The notes under the pieces: generated by a model
The model's input: only the letters and a program-made list of their open reading frames with translations
What the model was told of the DNA's origin: nothing
Databases searched by the model: none
Translations under genes and position numbers: made by a program
Shown here: piece by piece, positions 1 through 10,451 of the stretch
How positions within the stretch are numbered: position 1 is the first letter of the stretch
How the letters are laid out: every line of letters starts with the position of its first letter
Assembly (NCBI RefSeq): GCF_003426775.1
Contig: NZ_QJUG01000071.1
Location: 1-36,433 of the forward strand
From: Allorhizocola rhizosphaerae
Lineage (GTDB): Bacteria; Actinomycetota; Actinomycetes; Mycobacteriales; Micromonosporaceae
Length of the DNA stretch: 36,433 nt
Direction of reading: 5' to 3'

Positions 1-62
1 CAAGCGACAAAACCCCACCGACCCCGACCCCGCCCCCCAAGAGTCCCCCGCCCTCTCTTCCG

Positions 63-123
63 GTCGATCATGAACTTACGTCCGTGCTCGACGGCGTGTC
101 GTTGCCTCAACCTCATGGTCAAC
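63..123 (+). repeat. 61-bp palindromic repeat, copy 1
   Basis: First of four copies of a 61-bp imperfect palindrome. The left arm reads GTCGATCATGAACTT, the right arm ends CCTCATGGTCAAC, and the centre holds the conserved CTCGACGGCGTGTCG, whose CGAC/GTCG can form an inner hairpin. Spacing between arms is the same as in the copies at 17725, 36222 and 36291. It lies just beyond the 3' end of the ROK gene and overlaps its last five bases (119-123). Bases 1-62 are C-rich and show no gene. Confidence 0.85.
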
Positions 124-1345
124 TGCTGTTGACAGCGGTCCGGCTATGGGTGCGGGCGCCGACCGTGGCGAGGAAGCCTTCGAGCGCGAAGGTGGCGGCA
201 CCGAGGCTGACCGGGTTGCGCACGAGTGGGCACAACACGATGTCGACGACCTCCAGCGGGCCGCTCAGGGCATGGCGCGCGACCACGGCCTGGACCTCGG
301 GCAGGAACGCCTCGCCGAGCTTGGTGGCAACCCAGCCGGACACCACGAGCACCTCGGGGTTCACGAGATTTATCAGATCGGCGATGGCCACGCCGAGATA
401 GCGTGCCGTCTCGGTGACCACCTTGGCTGCGACCGGATCGCCCGCCGCGAGCGCGGCGGCAAGCGCGTCGATCGTGGCGGTCTGGTCGTCGGGGTGCAGC
501 AGCGGGCTGGTGGGCGCAAGCTCGCGCAGGTTTTGCATGATGCCGGGCGCACCGACATAGGTCTCGACGCAGCCGCGCCGGCCGCAGTGGCACAGCCGCC
601 CGTCGAGCACCAGCGTGGTGTGGCCCCACTCCCCCGCGCTGTTGGTCGCGCCGCGGTAGAGCGATCCGCCCATGGCCAGGCCCGCGCCCACACCCGTGCC
701 GAGCGTGACCACGACTACGTCCTCGTGGCCCTGGCCCGCACCGAACCACAGCTCCGCCACCGTCGTGGCCTTGAGCGGGTTGTCCAGGTACAGCGGCAGG
801 TCCAGCTCGGCGGCGAGCATGGCGCCCAGCGGCTCGTCGTGCCAGTTCCAGTTGGGCGCGAACACCGAGACGCCGCCCTCCCGCTCGACCTGGCCGGGCA
901 GGCTCACCCCGATACCGAGGACCCGGTCGTAGTCCACTTTGGACGACTCGATGACCGCGCGGACGCACGAGACGATGTGCCGCACGACCTGCGGTGGGCT
1001 GTTTTCCTCCGGGTGCAGCTGCTCCTCGGCCTCGGCGAGCACGGTGAGAGCCGAGGTGTACAGCTCCGCGTGCACGTAGGTCTCGGCGACATCGACGCCC
1101 ACGAGCAGGCCGCCGTGAGCATTGGCGGACAGCAGGCCGCGCGGGCGCCCGCCGCCGGAGTCCTCGAACCCGGCCTCGACCACGACCCCCGCCTCGATGA
1201 GCTCGCCGATGAGGTGGGCCACGGTCGCCAGGCTCAGATCGGTGGCGGCGGCGATCGCCCGGCGGGAGGTCATGTGACCCGCGATCACCTGGCGTAGCAC
1301 GCGGAACCGGTTGGCCACGCGGATGTCGCGCGATGTCCGCTTCAA
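119..1345 (-). CDS. ROK-family transcriptional regulator
   Basis: Sugar-responsive type repressor of 408 residues. Residues about 10-60 form a winged helix-turn-helix (SRRAIAAATDLSLATVAHLI). The rest is a ROK sugar-kinase fold with the zinc motif CHCGRRGCVE preceded by GEWGHTTL. The phosphate motif is degenerate (GVDVAETYVHAEL instead of DxGGTK). In the active-site stretch LDNPLKATTVAE the residue after Asn, usually Asp or Glu as catalytic base, is Pro. Kinase activity is therefore unlikely and a purely regulatory role is inferred. The gene ends beside a palindromic repeat. To its right lies a broken secreted carbohydrate-active gene on the opposite strand, which may once have been its target; that link is speculation. 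The effector sugar cannot be read from the sequence. Confidence 0.9.
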   Translation of the reverse strand: MKRTSRDIRVANRFRVLRQVIAGHMTSRRAIAAATDLSLATVAHLIGELIEAGVVVEAGFEDSGGGRPRGLLSANAHGGLLVGVDVAETYVHAELYTSALTVLAEAEEQLHPEENSPPQVVRHIVSCVRAVIESSKVDYDRVLGIGVSLPGQVEREGGVSVFAPNWNWHDEPLGAMLAAELDLPLYLDNPLKATTVAELWFGAGQGHEDVVVVTLGTGVGAGLAMGGSLYRGATNSAGEWGHTTLVLDGRLCHCGRRGCVETYVGAPGIMQNLRELAPTSPLLHPDDQTATIDALAAALAAGDPVAAKVVTETARYLGVAIADLINLVNPEVLVVSGWVATKLGEAFLPEVQAVVARHALSGPLEVVDIVLCPLVRNPVSLGAATFALEGFLATVGARTHSRTAVNSS

Positions 1346-1407
1346 CTGCTTCCCCCCGGGATGGACGGATATTGACTTCGGCGATCAGATAGTCAAGTTG
1401 ACAAATC

Positions 1408-1877
1408 GTGAAGGCTCTGGCGCTGGTGATGCCACTGTTACTCCTGCCGGCCACTGACGTTAGCTCGCGGCGCGCAACCGGCGATCGTCCGGCTGGCGAC
1501 GGCCAGCGCCGACGATGGGAACGTAGCGCGCAACGTGTTGGACAGCAATCTTTCCACCGGCTGGTCCCACGCTCGGCGGCGGGCAATGGCTGACCGTGAG
1601 CGCGGCGCGGATCGCGTTCGGTCTCACCGGGCAGCGGGGACGACGGGGCACGCATCCAGGCGGCGATCGACGCGGTGGGTGCACGTGCGCCGGATGCCGG
1701 CGGGTTCCGCGGAGCCGTGCTGCTGAACCCGGGTACTTATGAGATCGCCGGGAGCCGCAGATCACGGTCGGTGGCACAGTCGTGTCGGCCAACGCGACCC
1801 GGGCCCGCCTGGGAGAAATAGGACGGCGCCGGCCGCAGGTCACGGTCCGACAGATGGATGTCGTAATCGCCGCATGA
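1408..1877 (+). pseudogene. remnant of secreted discoidin/beta-helix polysaccharide-active protein
   Basis: No intact reading frame, but successive pieces in different frames read like one secreted glycan enzyme. A signal peptide-like start follows a GTG at 1408 (VKALALVMPLLLLPA). Next comes an F5/8 type C (CBM32-like) fragment from 1472 (TASADDGNVARNVLDSN, then LSTGWS). After a frame change comes GQWLTV and RIAF, then a right-handed beta-helix/pectate-lyase-like start (GDDGARIQAAIDAV, GFRGAVLLNPGTYEIAG) at about 1638-1755. Another shift follows, then a stop at 1875-1877. The pieces are separated by frameshifts and deletions relative to what such proteins need, so this is decay and not a short gene. 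It accounts for most of the long gap between the ROK gene and the amidase. Family assignment rests on motif recall and is moderate. Confidence 0.6.
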
Positions 1878-1937
1878 TCGGCCTCCAGCACTGGAGGGGT
1901 CGGTCGTGGAGCGATCCGACCCCTCCGGCTGCGGAAA

Positions 1938-3062
1938 TCAGAAGGCTTCGCGGACGATGCCGCCGACGATGACACACCAGGTGCTGGTGTCTACCTTGCC
2001 GTTGGGCTCCAGGCCGTGCAGGCGCTGCAGGTCTTGCACGGCCTTCTTGGTGGCGTGGTCGTAGGCGCCGGTGATGGTGACATCTGGATAACCCTTGTCC
2101 GGCAAGATGTTTTGGATGGCGCTCACCGGGTCGCCGGTAGCGTCCTTGTCGAGCTCGGGTGCGAGCGTCTCCCACGTTTCGGTGGTCATCGTGCCGTCGG
2201 GCGAGGCGGGCAGCCCGTTTTTGGTCTGCCAGTCCTGGATCGCGGCCGTCATCGCCGGGCTCCAGGTGGCCGGGCCGGTGACCGGGAGTTCGTAGCCGCG
2301 GTGGCGCAGCAGCCATTGGGCCGCGCGCACCACCGGGCCACCGATGGAGCTGTAGATGTCGGGCCACGTGCGCAACGGGATCTCGGACGTGGGCGTGCCG
2401 AGTTCGCGCGCCACGTCCCGGCGCAGTTGCGGGAACTGGCGATAGAATGCGGCACCGGGGCACAGCGTGGCGCGGAAGTCCCAGTGCCCGAACATGTTGT
2501 GCGCCTTGATGTTGTACTGCTCGCAGATCGCGACGGACAGCCGCACCAGCGAGTTCCACAGTGCTTCGGGCGGGGTCTCGCTGATGTAGGTGCCCTCGTT
2601 CTCGATGCCGATGGAGTCGTGATTGCGGCCCGGGCAGTGCGCGGCCTGCACCTGGGCCAGACCGGTCTCCAGGGTTTCGAGACTGCGCCGCCGGCCCTCC
2701 AGGACGTAGCCGCCCCGGCTGATGGTGAAGTGCTGGCCCGAATCGGCCCAGCCGTTGACCTGCTGGTGCAGCCGCTGGATGTCGCGGGCGAGCCAGATCG
2801 CCTGCTCCCGCGAGTAGTCCGTGCTGTTCGGATAGGCCGTGTGGTGCACGATGATTTTGCGGGTCGTGCCCTGGCGCAGCACGATGCCGCTGGTCGGCGG
2901 CTTGGCGCCCCAGCTGTCGCAGTCGATGATCCAGGGAAACTCGGTGCTGGGCGCGGCCTGCGCGGCGGTGGCCGCCGCGAGCTCCGTGCCGACAACGGCA
3001 ACGCTCGCCGCGCCCAGTGTGGCCTTCAGCAGCGTGCGTCGCTCAAAGTGTGGGGGCGTCAC
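1938..3062 (-). CDS. Tat-exported peptidoglycan-recognition N-acetylmuramoyl-L-alanine amidase
   Basis: Predicted zinc amidase that cuts between MurNAc and the stem peptide, acting outside the cell. I chose the GTG at 3062 because GAAAGGA lies six bases upstream; that gives 374 residues. A longer start at 3125 adds a Cys-rich leader with no ribosome site. The N-terminus has a Tat signal (FERRTLLKATLG, then an Ala-rich stretch ending AAQA). Residues about 40-220 are a PGRP/Amidase_2 domain with zinc ligands in KIIVHHTAYP and GHWDFRATLCPG. Two peptidoglycan-binding-1 repeats follow: one with ITAL-like PAMTAAIQDWQTKNGLP, one with YDHATKKAVQDLQRLHGL. Whether it serves autolysis or attack on neighbours cannot be told. 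It stands alone, with an inverted repeat before its start. Confidence 0.9.
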   Translation of the reverse strand: MTPPHFERRTLLKATLGAASVAVVGTELAAATAAQAAPSTEFPWIIDCDSWGAKPPTSGIVLRQGTTRKIIVHHTAYPNSTDYSREQAIWLARDIQRLHQQVNGWADSGQHFTISRGGYVLEGRRRSLETLETGLAQVQAAHCPGRNHDSIGIENEGTYISETPPEALWNSLVRLSVAICEQYNIKAHNMFGHWDFRATLCPGAAFYRQFPQLRRDVARELGTPTSEIPLRTWPDIYSSIGGPVVRAAQWLLRHRGYELPVTGPATWSPAMTAAIQDWQTKNGLPASPDGTMTTETWETLAPELDKDATGDPVSAIQNILPDKGYPDVTITGAYDHATKKAVQDLQRLHGLEPNGKVDTSTWCVIVGGIVREAF

Positions 3063-3083
3063 GACAATTCCTTTCGGTGCCGG

Positions 3084-3113
3084 GGGTGCTCGTGGAAATA
3101 TTTCACAGCACCC
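3084..3113. promoter_or_regulatory. inverted repeat upstream of amidase
   Basis: Arms GGGTGCTCGTGGAAAT and ATTTCACAGCACCC pair over about 14 bases with two single-base bulges, centred on AAATATTT. It lies about 22 bases upstream of the amidase start, so it could be an operator or a leader stem-loop. The rest of the gap, from 3114 to 3331, shows no recognisable gene in any frame. Confidence 0.45.
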
Positions 3114-3331
3114 GCCGCACTTCAAGGTCCGCTCGGGTCGCGATCAGTCGTGCCACTCCAGATGCCCGGCCAGGATGTCGGCGATGTCGCTCAAGCGCCA
3201 AATATCGTGACCAGATCGAATTGGCCGGCTCGGCGCCAGACATGTCGGTGGCGGGCGACCGCGGCGCTTCAGTGAACATCGCGAGCCGCAGGTTGGCGGG
3301 ATTGACGCGGTCGCAAGGCTGCGCGATCGCG

Positions 3332-4399
3332 TCAACGCATGGCGCCGAGCCGTTTCAGCGTATCGTCCAATTCGGACACCAGATCGGCGATCACCTCGGC
3401 GACCGGGCGGATGGCGTTCATGCGGCCCACGATCTGGCCCACGGGCATGGGCACGACATCGGGGTCGCCGGAGTTCATGAGGCGCTGATGGGCCTCGCTG
3501 ACGAGGATGTTCTGCAGCGGCATGGGAAGCGGGGCCGGAGCGTCAGGCTCCGCCCAGGCGTCGGTCCACTTGTTGCGCAGCAGGCGCGCGGGCTTGCCGG
3601 TGTAGATGCGCGAGCGCACGGTGTCCGAAGAGGTCGCCTTGATGAGGGCCTCCTTCACGGCGGAGACGCCCATCTGGTATTCGCTCGTGACGAGCCAGGC
3701 GGAACCCATCCATGCGGCGGAGGCACCCAGCGCGAGGGCGGCGGCGATCTGGCGGCCCGAGCCGATCCCGCCCGCGGCCAGAACCGGTGCGCGGTCTCCG
3801 ACGGCGTCGACGATTTCGGGTACCAGAACCATGCTGGCAATCTCGCCTGTATGACCGCCGGCCTCGTAGCCTTGGGCCACAATCAGATCGACGCCGTTGT
3901 TCACATGGGACAGGGCGTGGTCGGCCTTGCCCGCCAGGGCGGCGACGAGCAAGCCTGCCGCGTGGGCGCGCTCGATGACATCGGGCGGCGGTGAGCCGAG
4001 CGCGTTGGCGATCAGCGTGGGCCGGTGGTTGAGCGCGACGTCCACATGCGACCGCGCGACCGAGTGCAACCACCCCAGCACCCCGTCGCCCGCGGGCGTG
4101 CCGTCCGGCAGCGGCGGCACGCCGAGCTTGCGCAGCGTATTGTCGACGAATTCCTTGTGCTGCGAGGGGATTCGCGACGCCAGGTCGGTCTCGATCGGGA
4201 CCTTCGCGGGCATGACGATGTCCACACCGTAGGGCTTGCCGTCGGTGTTGTTGTCCATGTAGTCCAGCGCGGCGTCGAGGTCGGCGGGCTCGTTGAACCG
4301 CACGCAGCCGAGCACGCCGAACCCGCCGGCCCGGCTTACGGCGGCGGCCACGTGTTCCGACGGCGAGAAACCGAAGATGGGGTGTTCACTGAGCTTCAC
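3332..4399 (-). CDS. nitronate monooxygenase / NAD(P)H-dependent flavin oxidoreductase family protein
   Basis: TIM-barrel FMN enzyme of 355 residues, the usual length. Family marks are AGGFGVLGCVRF near the N-terminus, IVAQGYEAGGHTGE with the catalytic-type His, and the FMN-phosphate loop AAGGIGSGRQIAAALALGA. From memory it most resembles mycobacterial Rv1894c-type proteins and not IpdC. The GTG start at 4399 overlaps the fadD19 stop in a GTGA, so translation is probably coupled and the gene belongs to the KstR-controlled fadD19 transcript. That suggests a redox step on a sterol-derived CoA ester or detoxification linked to it, but the substrate is unknown. A longer open frame continues upstream but lies inside fadD19 and is a shadow. 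Confidence 0.85.
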   Translation of the reverse strand: MKLSEHPIFGFSPSEHVAAAVSRAGGFGVLGCVRFNEPADLDAALDYMDNNTDGKPYGVDIVMPAKVPIETDLASRIPSQHKEFVDNTLRKLGVPPLPDGTPAGDGVLGWLHSVARSHVDVALNHRPTLIANALGSPPPDVIERAHAAGLLVAALAGKADHALSHVNNGVDLIVAQGYEAGGHTGEIASMVLVPEIVDAVGDRAPVLAAGGIGSGRQIAAALALGASAAWMGSAWLVTSEYQMGVSAVKEALIKATSSDTVRSRIYTGKPARLLRNKWTDAWAEPDAPAPLPMPLQNILVSEAHQRLMNSGDPDVVPMPVGQIVGRMNAIRPVAEVIADLVSELDDTLKRLGAMR

Positions 4400-5943
4400 G
4401 CGGCGTGCTCCTCGGCGTAGGTGCGCGCCCAGCCGTAGTCGGCCTTGGCGCTGATCGTGCGGTGGATCTGGTCGACGAACAGGACCGTGCGCGGCACCTT
4501 GTATCCGGCGATCTGCGTGCGCACGTGCGCGTCGAGCTCCTCGAGCGCGATCGTGCGCTGCGGCCGTGGCTGCACCAATGCCGTGACGCGCTGGCCGAGC
4601 CGCTCGTCCGGCATGCCGATGACGACGGCGTCGAACACGTCGGGGTGCGACTTGAGCGCCCCCTCGACCTCCTCCGGATAAACCTTCTCGCCCCCGGTGT
4701 TGACGCACGTGTTGCCCCGGCCGAGCAGGGTTATCGTGCCGTCCTCCTCCAGACGGGCGAAGTCTCCCGGCATCGCGTAGCGGACGCCATCGATCTCGAT
4801 GAGCATCTGCGCGGTCTTTTCCGGATCTTTGTAGTACCCGATGGGCACATGCCCGCCGCGGGCCAGCCGTCCGACGGTGCCGGGCCCCACCGGGCGCCCG
4901 TCGTCGCCCACCACGATCGTGTGCGGGCCGGGCGTCACCTTCGGCCCGTCGTTCTCCGTCTCCTTGGTGACGAACCCGATCCCACCGAAGCCGATCTCGG
5001 AAGACCCGATCGACTCGGTGATCATCGTGTTGGGGAACGCCTCCACGTATTGCTGTTTGACACTCGGCGAGAACAGCGCCGCGCTGCTGGAGATCGCCCA
5101 CAGCGACGACCCGTCGTAACCGACCTCGTGATAAGCCTCGATGATCGGGCGCGCCATCGCGTCACCGATCAGCACCACGACGTTGACCCGGCGCCGCTCG
5201 ATGGCCCGCCAGATGTCGTGCGCGTCGAACTGCGGCACCAGCACGACCGTGTCGCCGTTGAACAACGCCGCGAGGGCGGCCCACTGCGCGTTGCCGTGAA
5301 TGAGCGGCGCCGTGCACAGCCGGACCATCCCGCCCATCTCGCGGCCGCGCTCCACCTGCGACCACTCGCCTTCGAGCGGCATGCCGGTCATGAAGTCGAT
5401 GCCGCCGCCCAGTGCCCGCCAGACGTCCTCGTGCCGCCAGATGACGCCTTTCGGGTACCCGGTGGTGCCCCCGGTGTAGAGGATGTACACGTCGTCGTTG
5501 CTGCGCGGCTCGAAGTCGCGCTCGCCCCGGGACGACGCCAGCATCGCCTCGTAATCCGGTCCAATCTCGACAGTGCAGCGCACCGGGAACCCGACCTTCG
5601 CCACTTTGTCGGCGAAGGCGTGGTCGTGGATCAGCGCGACCAGATCGGCGTTGTGGAACAGATAGGTGAGCTCCGCCTCGACGTACCGGAAGTTCACGTT
5701 TATCGCGACGGCGCGCAGTTTGTATATCGCGAGCAGTGCCTCGACCGCCTCGATCGAGTTGCGCGCATAGAGTCCAATGTGGTCGCCCGCGCCCACGCCG
5801 TGCGCGGCGAGGTGGTGGGCGAGACGGTTGGCGCGATCCTCGAGTTGCGCATACGTCACCTCGTGGTCGCCGCAGGCAATGGCCAGCCGATCCGGAAACG
5901 CATCGGCAGCATGCTCGAAAAGATCGGCAATATTGAGCGCCAT
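4396..5943 (-). CDS. fadD19: FadD19-type steroid acyl-CoA synthetase
   Basis: ATP-dependent CoA ligase for C8 sterol side-chain acids. In rhodococci and mycobacteria FadD19 activates C26 (3-oxocholestenoate-type) acids and is needed for C24-branched sterols. The 515-residue protein starts [18 protein letters not shown] and carries the P-loop [13 protein letters not shown], the SSEIGFGG region, the hinge/A8 motif [20 protein letters not shown] and the terminal lysine in [10 protein letters not shown]. It is some 30 residues shorter than the M. tuberculosis protein, mostly at the C-terminus and in loops. I chose ATG 5943 because it matches the family start; the upstream extension would run through the KstR site. 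It is divergent from echA19, exactly as Rv3515c/Rv3516, and coupled to the downstream oxidoreductase. Confidence 0.9.
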   Translation of the reverse strand: MALNIADLFEHAADAFPDRLAIACGDHEVTYAQLEDRANRLAHHLAAHGVGAGDHIGLYARNSIEAVEALLAIYKLRAVAINVNFRYVEAELTYLFHNADLVALIHDHAFADKVAKVGFPVRCTVEIGPDYEAMLASSRGERDFEPRSNDDVYILYTGGTTGYPKGVIWRHEDVWRALGGGIDFMTGMPLEGEWSQVERGREMGGMVRLCTAPLIHGNAQWAALAALFNGDTVVLVPQFDAHDIWRAIERRRVNVVVLIGDAMARPIIEAYHEVGYDGSSLWAISSSAALFSPSVKQQYVEAFPNTMITESIGSSEIGFGGIGFVTKETENDGPKVTPGPHTIVVGDDGRPVGPGTVGRLARGGHVPIGYYKDPEKTAQMLIEIDGVRYAMPGDFARLEEDGTITLLGRGNTCVNTGGEKVYPEEVEGALKSHPDVFDAVVIGMPDERLGQRVTALVQPRPQRTIALEELDAHVRTQIAGYKVPRTVLFVDQIHRTISAKADYGWARTYAEEHAA

Positions 5944-5954
5944 GCACGTCAAAC

Positions 5955-5968
5955 TAGAACGTGTTATC
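5955..5968. promoter_or_regulatory. KstR-like operator between fadD19 and echA19
   Basis: TAGAACGTGTTATC matches 7 of 8 fixed positions of the KstR half-site pattern TnnAACnnGTTnnA. It sits in the 52-bp gap between two divergent sterol genes, 12 bases from the fadD19 start, so one bound dimer could silence both promoters. Confidence 0.75.
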
Positions 5969-5995
5969 GTTTTGCACAAGAGCTGGAGGTTTCCC

Positions 5996-6778
5996 GTGCC
6001 GGATGCACTCGTCGAACAGCAGGATCACGTCCTCATCGTGACCATGAACCGTCCCGAGGCGCGCAACGCGCTCTCGGGCGAGATGCTCGCCATCATGCGC
6101 GAGGCATGGGACCGCGTCGACGAGGATCCGGACATCCGGGTGTGCATCCTGACCGGCGCGGGCGGGGCGTTCTGCGCGGGCGCCGATCTGAAGGCGATGA
6201 CCACTGCGCATCCCAGCGACTCGTTCAAGCAGGGCGGGTGGGATCTGACGCGCATTGACGGCTTGCTGAAGGGGCGGCGGCTGACTAAGCCGCTGATCGC
6301 TGCCGTCGAGGGTCCGGCGATCGCGGGCGGCACGGAAATCCTGCAAGCCACCGACATCCGTGTGGCGGGCGAAAGCGCCCGCTTCGGTGTGTCCGAGGCG
6401 CGGTGGGGGTTGTTTCCGCTCGGCGGGTCGGCCGTGCGGCTGCCGCGCCAGATTCCGTACACGATCGCGGCCGACATCCTGCTCACCGGCCGGCATTTGA
6501 GCGCCGCGGAGGCGTACCGGATAGGGCTTATCGGCCACGTCGTCCCGGACGGGCAGGCGCTGGAGAAGTCGCTCGAACTGGCCGGGATGATCGCGAACAA
6601 CGGACCCCTTGCGGTGCAAGCGATCCTGCGCACGATCCGGGAGACCGAGGGCATGCCCGAAAACGAGGCATTCAAAATCGAGGCCGGAATCGGGATGGGC
6701 GTGTTCGCGAGCGACGACGCCAAGGAGGGCCCGCGCGCCTTCGCCGAGAAACGCAAGCCCAGTTTCCAAGGACGCTAA
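5996..6778 (+). CDS. echA19: EchA19-type steroid enoyl-CoA hydratase
   Basis: Crotonase-fold enzyme that adds water to the side-chain enoyl-CoA of sterol intermediates. Start GTG 5996 has GGAGG six bases upstream (5985-5989) and yields 260 residues; an in-frame ATG at 5777 lies inside fadD19. Visible motifs are the oxyanion-hole segments [11 protein letters not shown] and [20 protein letters not shown]. The second part holds [20 protein letters not shown] with the catalytic-type Glu of the family. The C-terminus [13 protein letters not shown] is nearly that of mycobacterial EchA19. It is divergent from fadD19 and probably repressed through the site at 5955. Its stop overlaps the convergent stop of the MpaB-like gene within CTAA (6775-6778). 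Confidence 0.9.
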   Translation: MPDALVEQQDHVLIVTMNRPEARNALSGEMLAIMREAWDRVDEDPDIRVCILTGAGGAFCAGADLKAMTTAHPSDSFKQGGWDLTRIDGLLKGRRLTKPLIAAVEGPAIAGGTEILQATDIRVAGESARFGVSEARWGLFPLGGSAVRLPRQIPYTIAADILLTGRHLSAAEAYRIGLIGHVVPDGQALEKSLELAGMIANNGPLAVQAILRTIRETEGMPENEAFKIEAGIGMGVFASDDAKEGPRAFAEKRKPSFQGR

Positions 6779-8088
6779 GCCTCGGCCAGCAGTTTGCGAC
6801 CCAGCGTGTTGTCCCGGATGTCGAGGAAGAACGACCTCATCGCCGCGGCGAACTCCGCATGCGAGATCCGGCCGCTGGCGTCGAGGTCGAGCTCGCCGAG
6901 GGTGCCGGCGATCGTGCCCGGATCGGCCTTGCCGCCGAACAGCCGCGCGTACTCCTGCGGCGACACGGCCCCGTCGGCGTCGGTGTCCGCGGCCCGGAAC
7001 ATCGCGTCGAGCACCGCGCGCAGACCCTCCTGGGCACCCGAGCCGCGGACCGCCCCCGCCCACTCGGTGTAGTCGATCCGGCCGTCCACATTGGTGTCGG
7101 CGCCGGCGGCCAGCTGCCGCCACCACGACTCGAACGCGGCGTAGAGCTCGGCCTCGGTCGCGGCGTCCACGTCGAACTCGGCGGCGACCGAGCGGGCCAT
7201 GGACAGGAAGTCGGGCAGGGCCACGAACCCGTTGCCGGTCTGGTCGAGCACCTCGGTGAAGAAGCTCGGCGAGCGGCGGCTCGGCCGCTGCAGCGCGAGG
7301 CGGGCCAGCGCGTACGGCATGTATGTCCACTGTGGCGGGAGCACGCGCGAGGCCATCCCCGCCGCGGTGAACATGCCCCGGGTCAGCAGCCCGCCATACC
7401 ACGGCAGGCGCAGCCCGAACCGCTGCCGGAAGCCAGACGGCAGGATGCCGCGCAGCAAGGCGTTGCCGGGCCCGGTCAGCACGGCCTTGACGACCCGCCA
7501 CAGTGGATCGGCCGCGTCGAACAGGGCCGGCCGCGGCGCGTTGGCGATCAGCTCCTCGACGACCGTCCGGGTGGCCTGCGTGTACTCCAGCTCCTCGGTG
7601 ATCATCCGATCGAAGTACCGCCGGAAGTCCTCCAGCGTGGCGGGCACGACCTCGCGAGGAATGCCGAAACCCCGGGCCAGTTCCAGGAACTCCCCGTACA
7701 TCTGCCGCTGCTCGTCGTCGGGCATCGGGCGGCCGGACAGCGCGCCCATCGTGACGATGGCGTCGAACAGCGTCAGCAACACCCATGTCTGCGCGTGCGG
7801 GTCCAGCCCGGAGTAGGGCCGGCCGCGCTCGTCCACGCCGACGATGCGGCTGTGCAGGCGCTGCAACCGCGCGATCTCCCGGGTGCGCTCGGCCTCTTCG
7901 CCATACATGATCCGCAGCAAGGACAGCAGCGTGTTCTGCATTCGCCGCCACAGGTGCGGCCGGAAGCTGGAATATTCGGCCACCCCCGCGCCCACGGGCG
8001 GCAGGGCCGCCTGAAGCATGGTCGCCCGCGGCACCGCCAGCAGGAACCGCCATTGCCCGACATAGCGCCGGGAGACCCGATTATCCAT
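6775..8088 (-). CDS. MpaB/DUF2236-family oxygenase-like protein fused to four EF-hands
   Basis: Two-part protein of 437 residues. Residues about 15-265 look like the DUF2236/MpaB family (heme oxygenase-like fold, related to latex-clearing protein Lcp), with [25 protein letters not shown] and the helical segments that follow. The His often found in the family after WV (WVH) is Leu here. Residues about 275-425 are a calmodulin/calerythrin-like domain with four loops: D282[12 protein letters not shown]331[12 protein letters not shown]368[11 protein letters not shown] and D401[11 protein letters not shown]. All four retain acidic residues at positions 1 and 12, so calcium binding is likely. It overlaps the prenyl-synthase-like gene upstream by eight bases (ATGGATAA), implying coupled translation. 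Isoprenoid oxidation under calcium control is an inference from that pairing. Confidence 0.75.
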   Translation of the reverse strand: MDNRVSRRYVGQWRFLLAVPRATMLQAALPPVGAGVAEYSSFRPHLWRRMQNTLLSLLRIMYGEEAERTREIARLQRLHSRIVGVDERGRPYSGLDPHAQTWVLLTLFDAIVTMGALSGRPMPDDEQRQMYGEFLELARGFGIPREVVPATLEDFRRYFDRMITEELEYTQATRTVVEELIANAPRPALFDAADPLWRVVKAVLTGPGNALLRGILPSGFRQRFGLRLPWYGGLLTRGMFTAAGMASRVLPPQWTYMPYALARLALQRPSRRSPSFFTEVLDQTGNGFVALPDFLSMARSVAAEFDVDAATEAELYAAFESWWRQLAAGADTNVDGRIDYTEWAGAVRGSGAQEGLRAVLDAMFRAADTDADGAVSPQEYARLFGGKADPGTIAGTLGELDLDASGRISHAEFAAAMRSFFLDIRDNTLGRKLLAEA

Positions 8089-8944
8089 GCCACGAACCCC
8101 TTCTCTCGGCCAGGACCAGACGCAGGGCCGGCACCACGGGCGGCAGCACGCACCGCGACAGGATGCCCAGTCCCGCCTTCTCCAACGAGTCGAGCCTCAG
8201 TTCGTTGACCGTGATCGAAGCCCCGATGATCGGGCGGAGCTCGTCCGGCGCGGCGTCGCACAGGTCGCGGGCCCGCCGCAGCCCGGTGCGCGCCAGGTCC
8301 GTCCACTCGCGCAGCAGCTCCAGCAGGCGCGGCGGGCGGCGCCCGGCGAGCAGCTCCTCGGTGGACACTCCGACCCTGCGCAGGTCCTGCGCGGGCAGGT
8401 GCACTCGGCCGTCGCGCAGGTCCTCGGCCATGTCGGCAAGGGTGTCGACGCGGTGATAGGACTCGGTGTATCGGCGCAGCGCGACCGTGAACGGCTCGTT
8501 GCGCGTGCCGCCGTGGATGCCCAGAACCAGGCGCATGGGCGGGACGACCACACGATCCACATAGGACTGGAAATCGGCCTCGGACTCAAGGCCGCGAAAG
8601 TGCAGATCCTCACGCCAGCCGTCCAGGCACTGCGCCACCCACTGCGCGGGCACCTGGCATTGGTCAACGGTCCGCAGGAATGCCGCCAGCGGCTGGTAGG
8701 CGCACGTGCCCGTGGCGAGTGCGGCTCGCACGCGGGTCTCCCATTCGGCGTAGCGGCGCGCCCGGTCCGGCCGTGCGCCGCGATCGACGATGTCGTCGGT
8801 GGCGCACCCAAACCAGGAAGCCGCCAGCATGTGTCTGCGCACCGGGCGTGGCGCGAGCAGTATGACGGCCAGATATCCGGCGGGCGAACGCCTCGCCACC
8901 CGCCACGCCACTCCCGACGAAAACACCCATAAAGGGTATATCAC
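8081..8944 (-). CDS. squalene/phytoene synthase-like trans-isoprenyl transferase
   Basis: All-helical head-to-head prenyl transferase family. The first aspartate motif is seen as DDIVD in CATDDIVDRGARPDR, and the second as DMAEDLRDGRVHLP; both bind diphosphate through magnesium, so the protein can be active. I place the start at GTG 8944 (VIYPLWVFSSG), giving 287 residues; GTG 8929 is an alternative. A larger open frame running on into tuf is accidental. The real product (squalene, phytoene or another C30/C40) cannot be told. The stop overlaps the start of the MpaB-EF-hand gene, so these two probably act together. No carotenoid desaturase or hopanoid cyclase is nearby. Confidence 0.8.
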   Translation of the reverse strand: MIYPLWVFSSGVAWRVARRSPAGYLAVILLAPRPVRRHMLAASWFGCATDDIVDRGARPDRARRYAEWETRVRAALATGTCAYQPLAAFLRTVDQCQVPAQWVAQCLDGWREDLHFRGLESEADFQSYVDRVVVPPMRLVLGIHGGTRNEPFTVALRRYTESYHRVDTLADMAEDLRDGRVHLPAQDLRRVGVSTEELLAGRRPPRLLELLREWTDLARTGLRRARDLCDAAPDELRPIIGASITVNELRLDSLEKAGLGILSRCVLPPVVPALRLVLAERRGSWHG

Positions 8945-8958
8945 CCAGGTATCGACCG

Positions 8959-8993
8959 AGGCCGCATTGGCGGTGTCACCAATTGCGGCCTCG
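8959..8993 (-). terminator. stem-loop after tuf
   Basis: GAGGCCGCATTGG and CCAATTGCGGCCTC pair over 13 bases with one bulge. The hairpin lies 13 bases past the EF-Tu stop and 15 bases before the next start, with no U-run. It could end most tuf transcripts or stabilise the 3' end. Confidence 0.5.
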
Positions 8994-9006
8994 ACCGAAC
9001 CGTCAC

Positions 9007-10194
<1,188 letters not shown>

Positions 10195-10336
10195 GGTGAG
10201 TCGAATCCTTCGCAATGAGTCGAAAAGGGCTGGGAAGACAGCAAAAATGCACACACCCTCGCTCCCGCCTGTGCGGTCAGGGAGGAGGGTCAGCTATCCA
10301 GCCGGGCCGACTCTGCGCACACGGCGGCCGCACCCG

Positions 10337-10352
10337 GCAGGCTGATGCCTGC
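10337..10352. other. small hairpin in tuf3/beta-solenoid intergenic region
   Basis: GCAGGC-TGAT-GCCTGC is a perfect six-base stem in the 257-bp gap between the two divergent genes. The same gap has CAAGCGAAT twice, at about 10357 and 10418. No open reading frame with family similarity is seen; the gap presumably holds both promoters. Confidence 0.35.
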
Positions 10353-10451
10353 GGGACAAGCGAATCCGGCCGTGGCGAACATGCCGATCAAGTTAGCCCG
10401 CGTCCCGCCCGGCCCGCAAGCGAATTTGGCGGCATCGGCAATACTCCATGC

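Noticed and set aside
3144-3335. 63-residue minus-strand open frame between the amidase and the NMO-like gene
   Set aside because: It has no ribosome site, no family similarity and Arg/Ser/Pro-rich composition. Treated as non-coding.
4405-6258. 617-residue plus-strand open frame opposite fadD19
   Set aside because: It is antisense to fadD19, which has full family motifs. Its sequence is Arg/His/Asp-rich low complexity, as expected of a GC-rich shadow frame.
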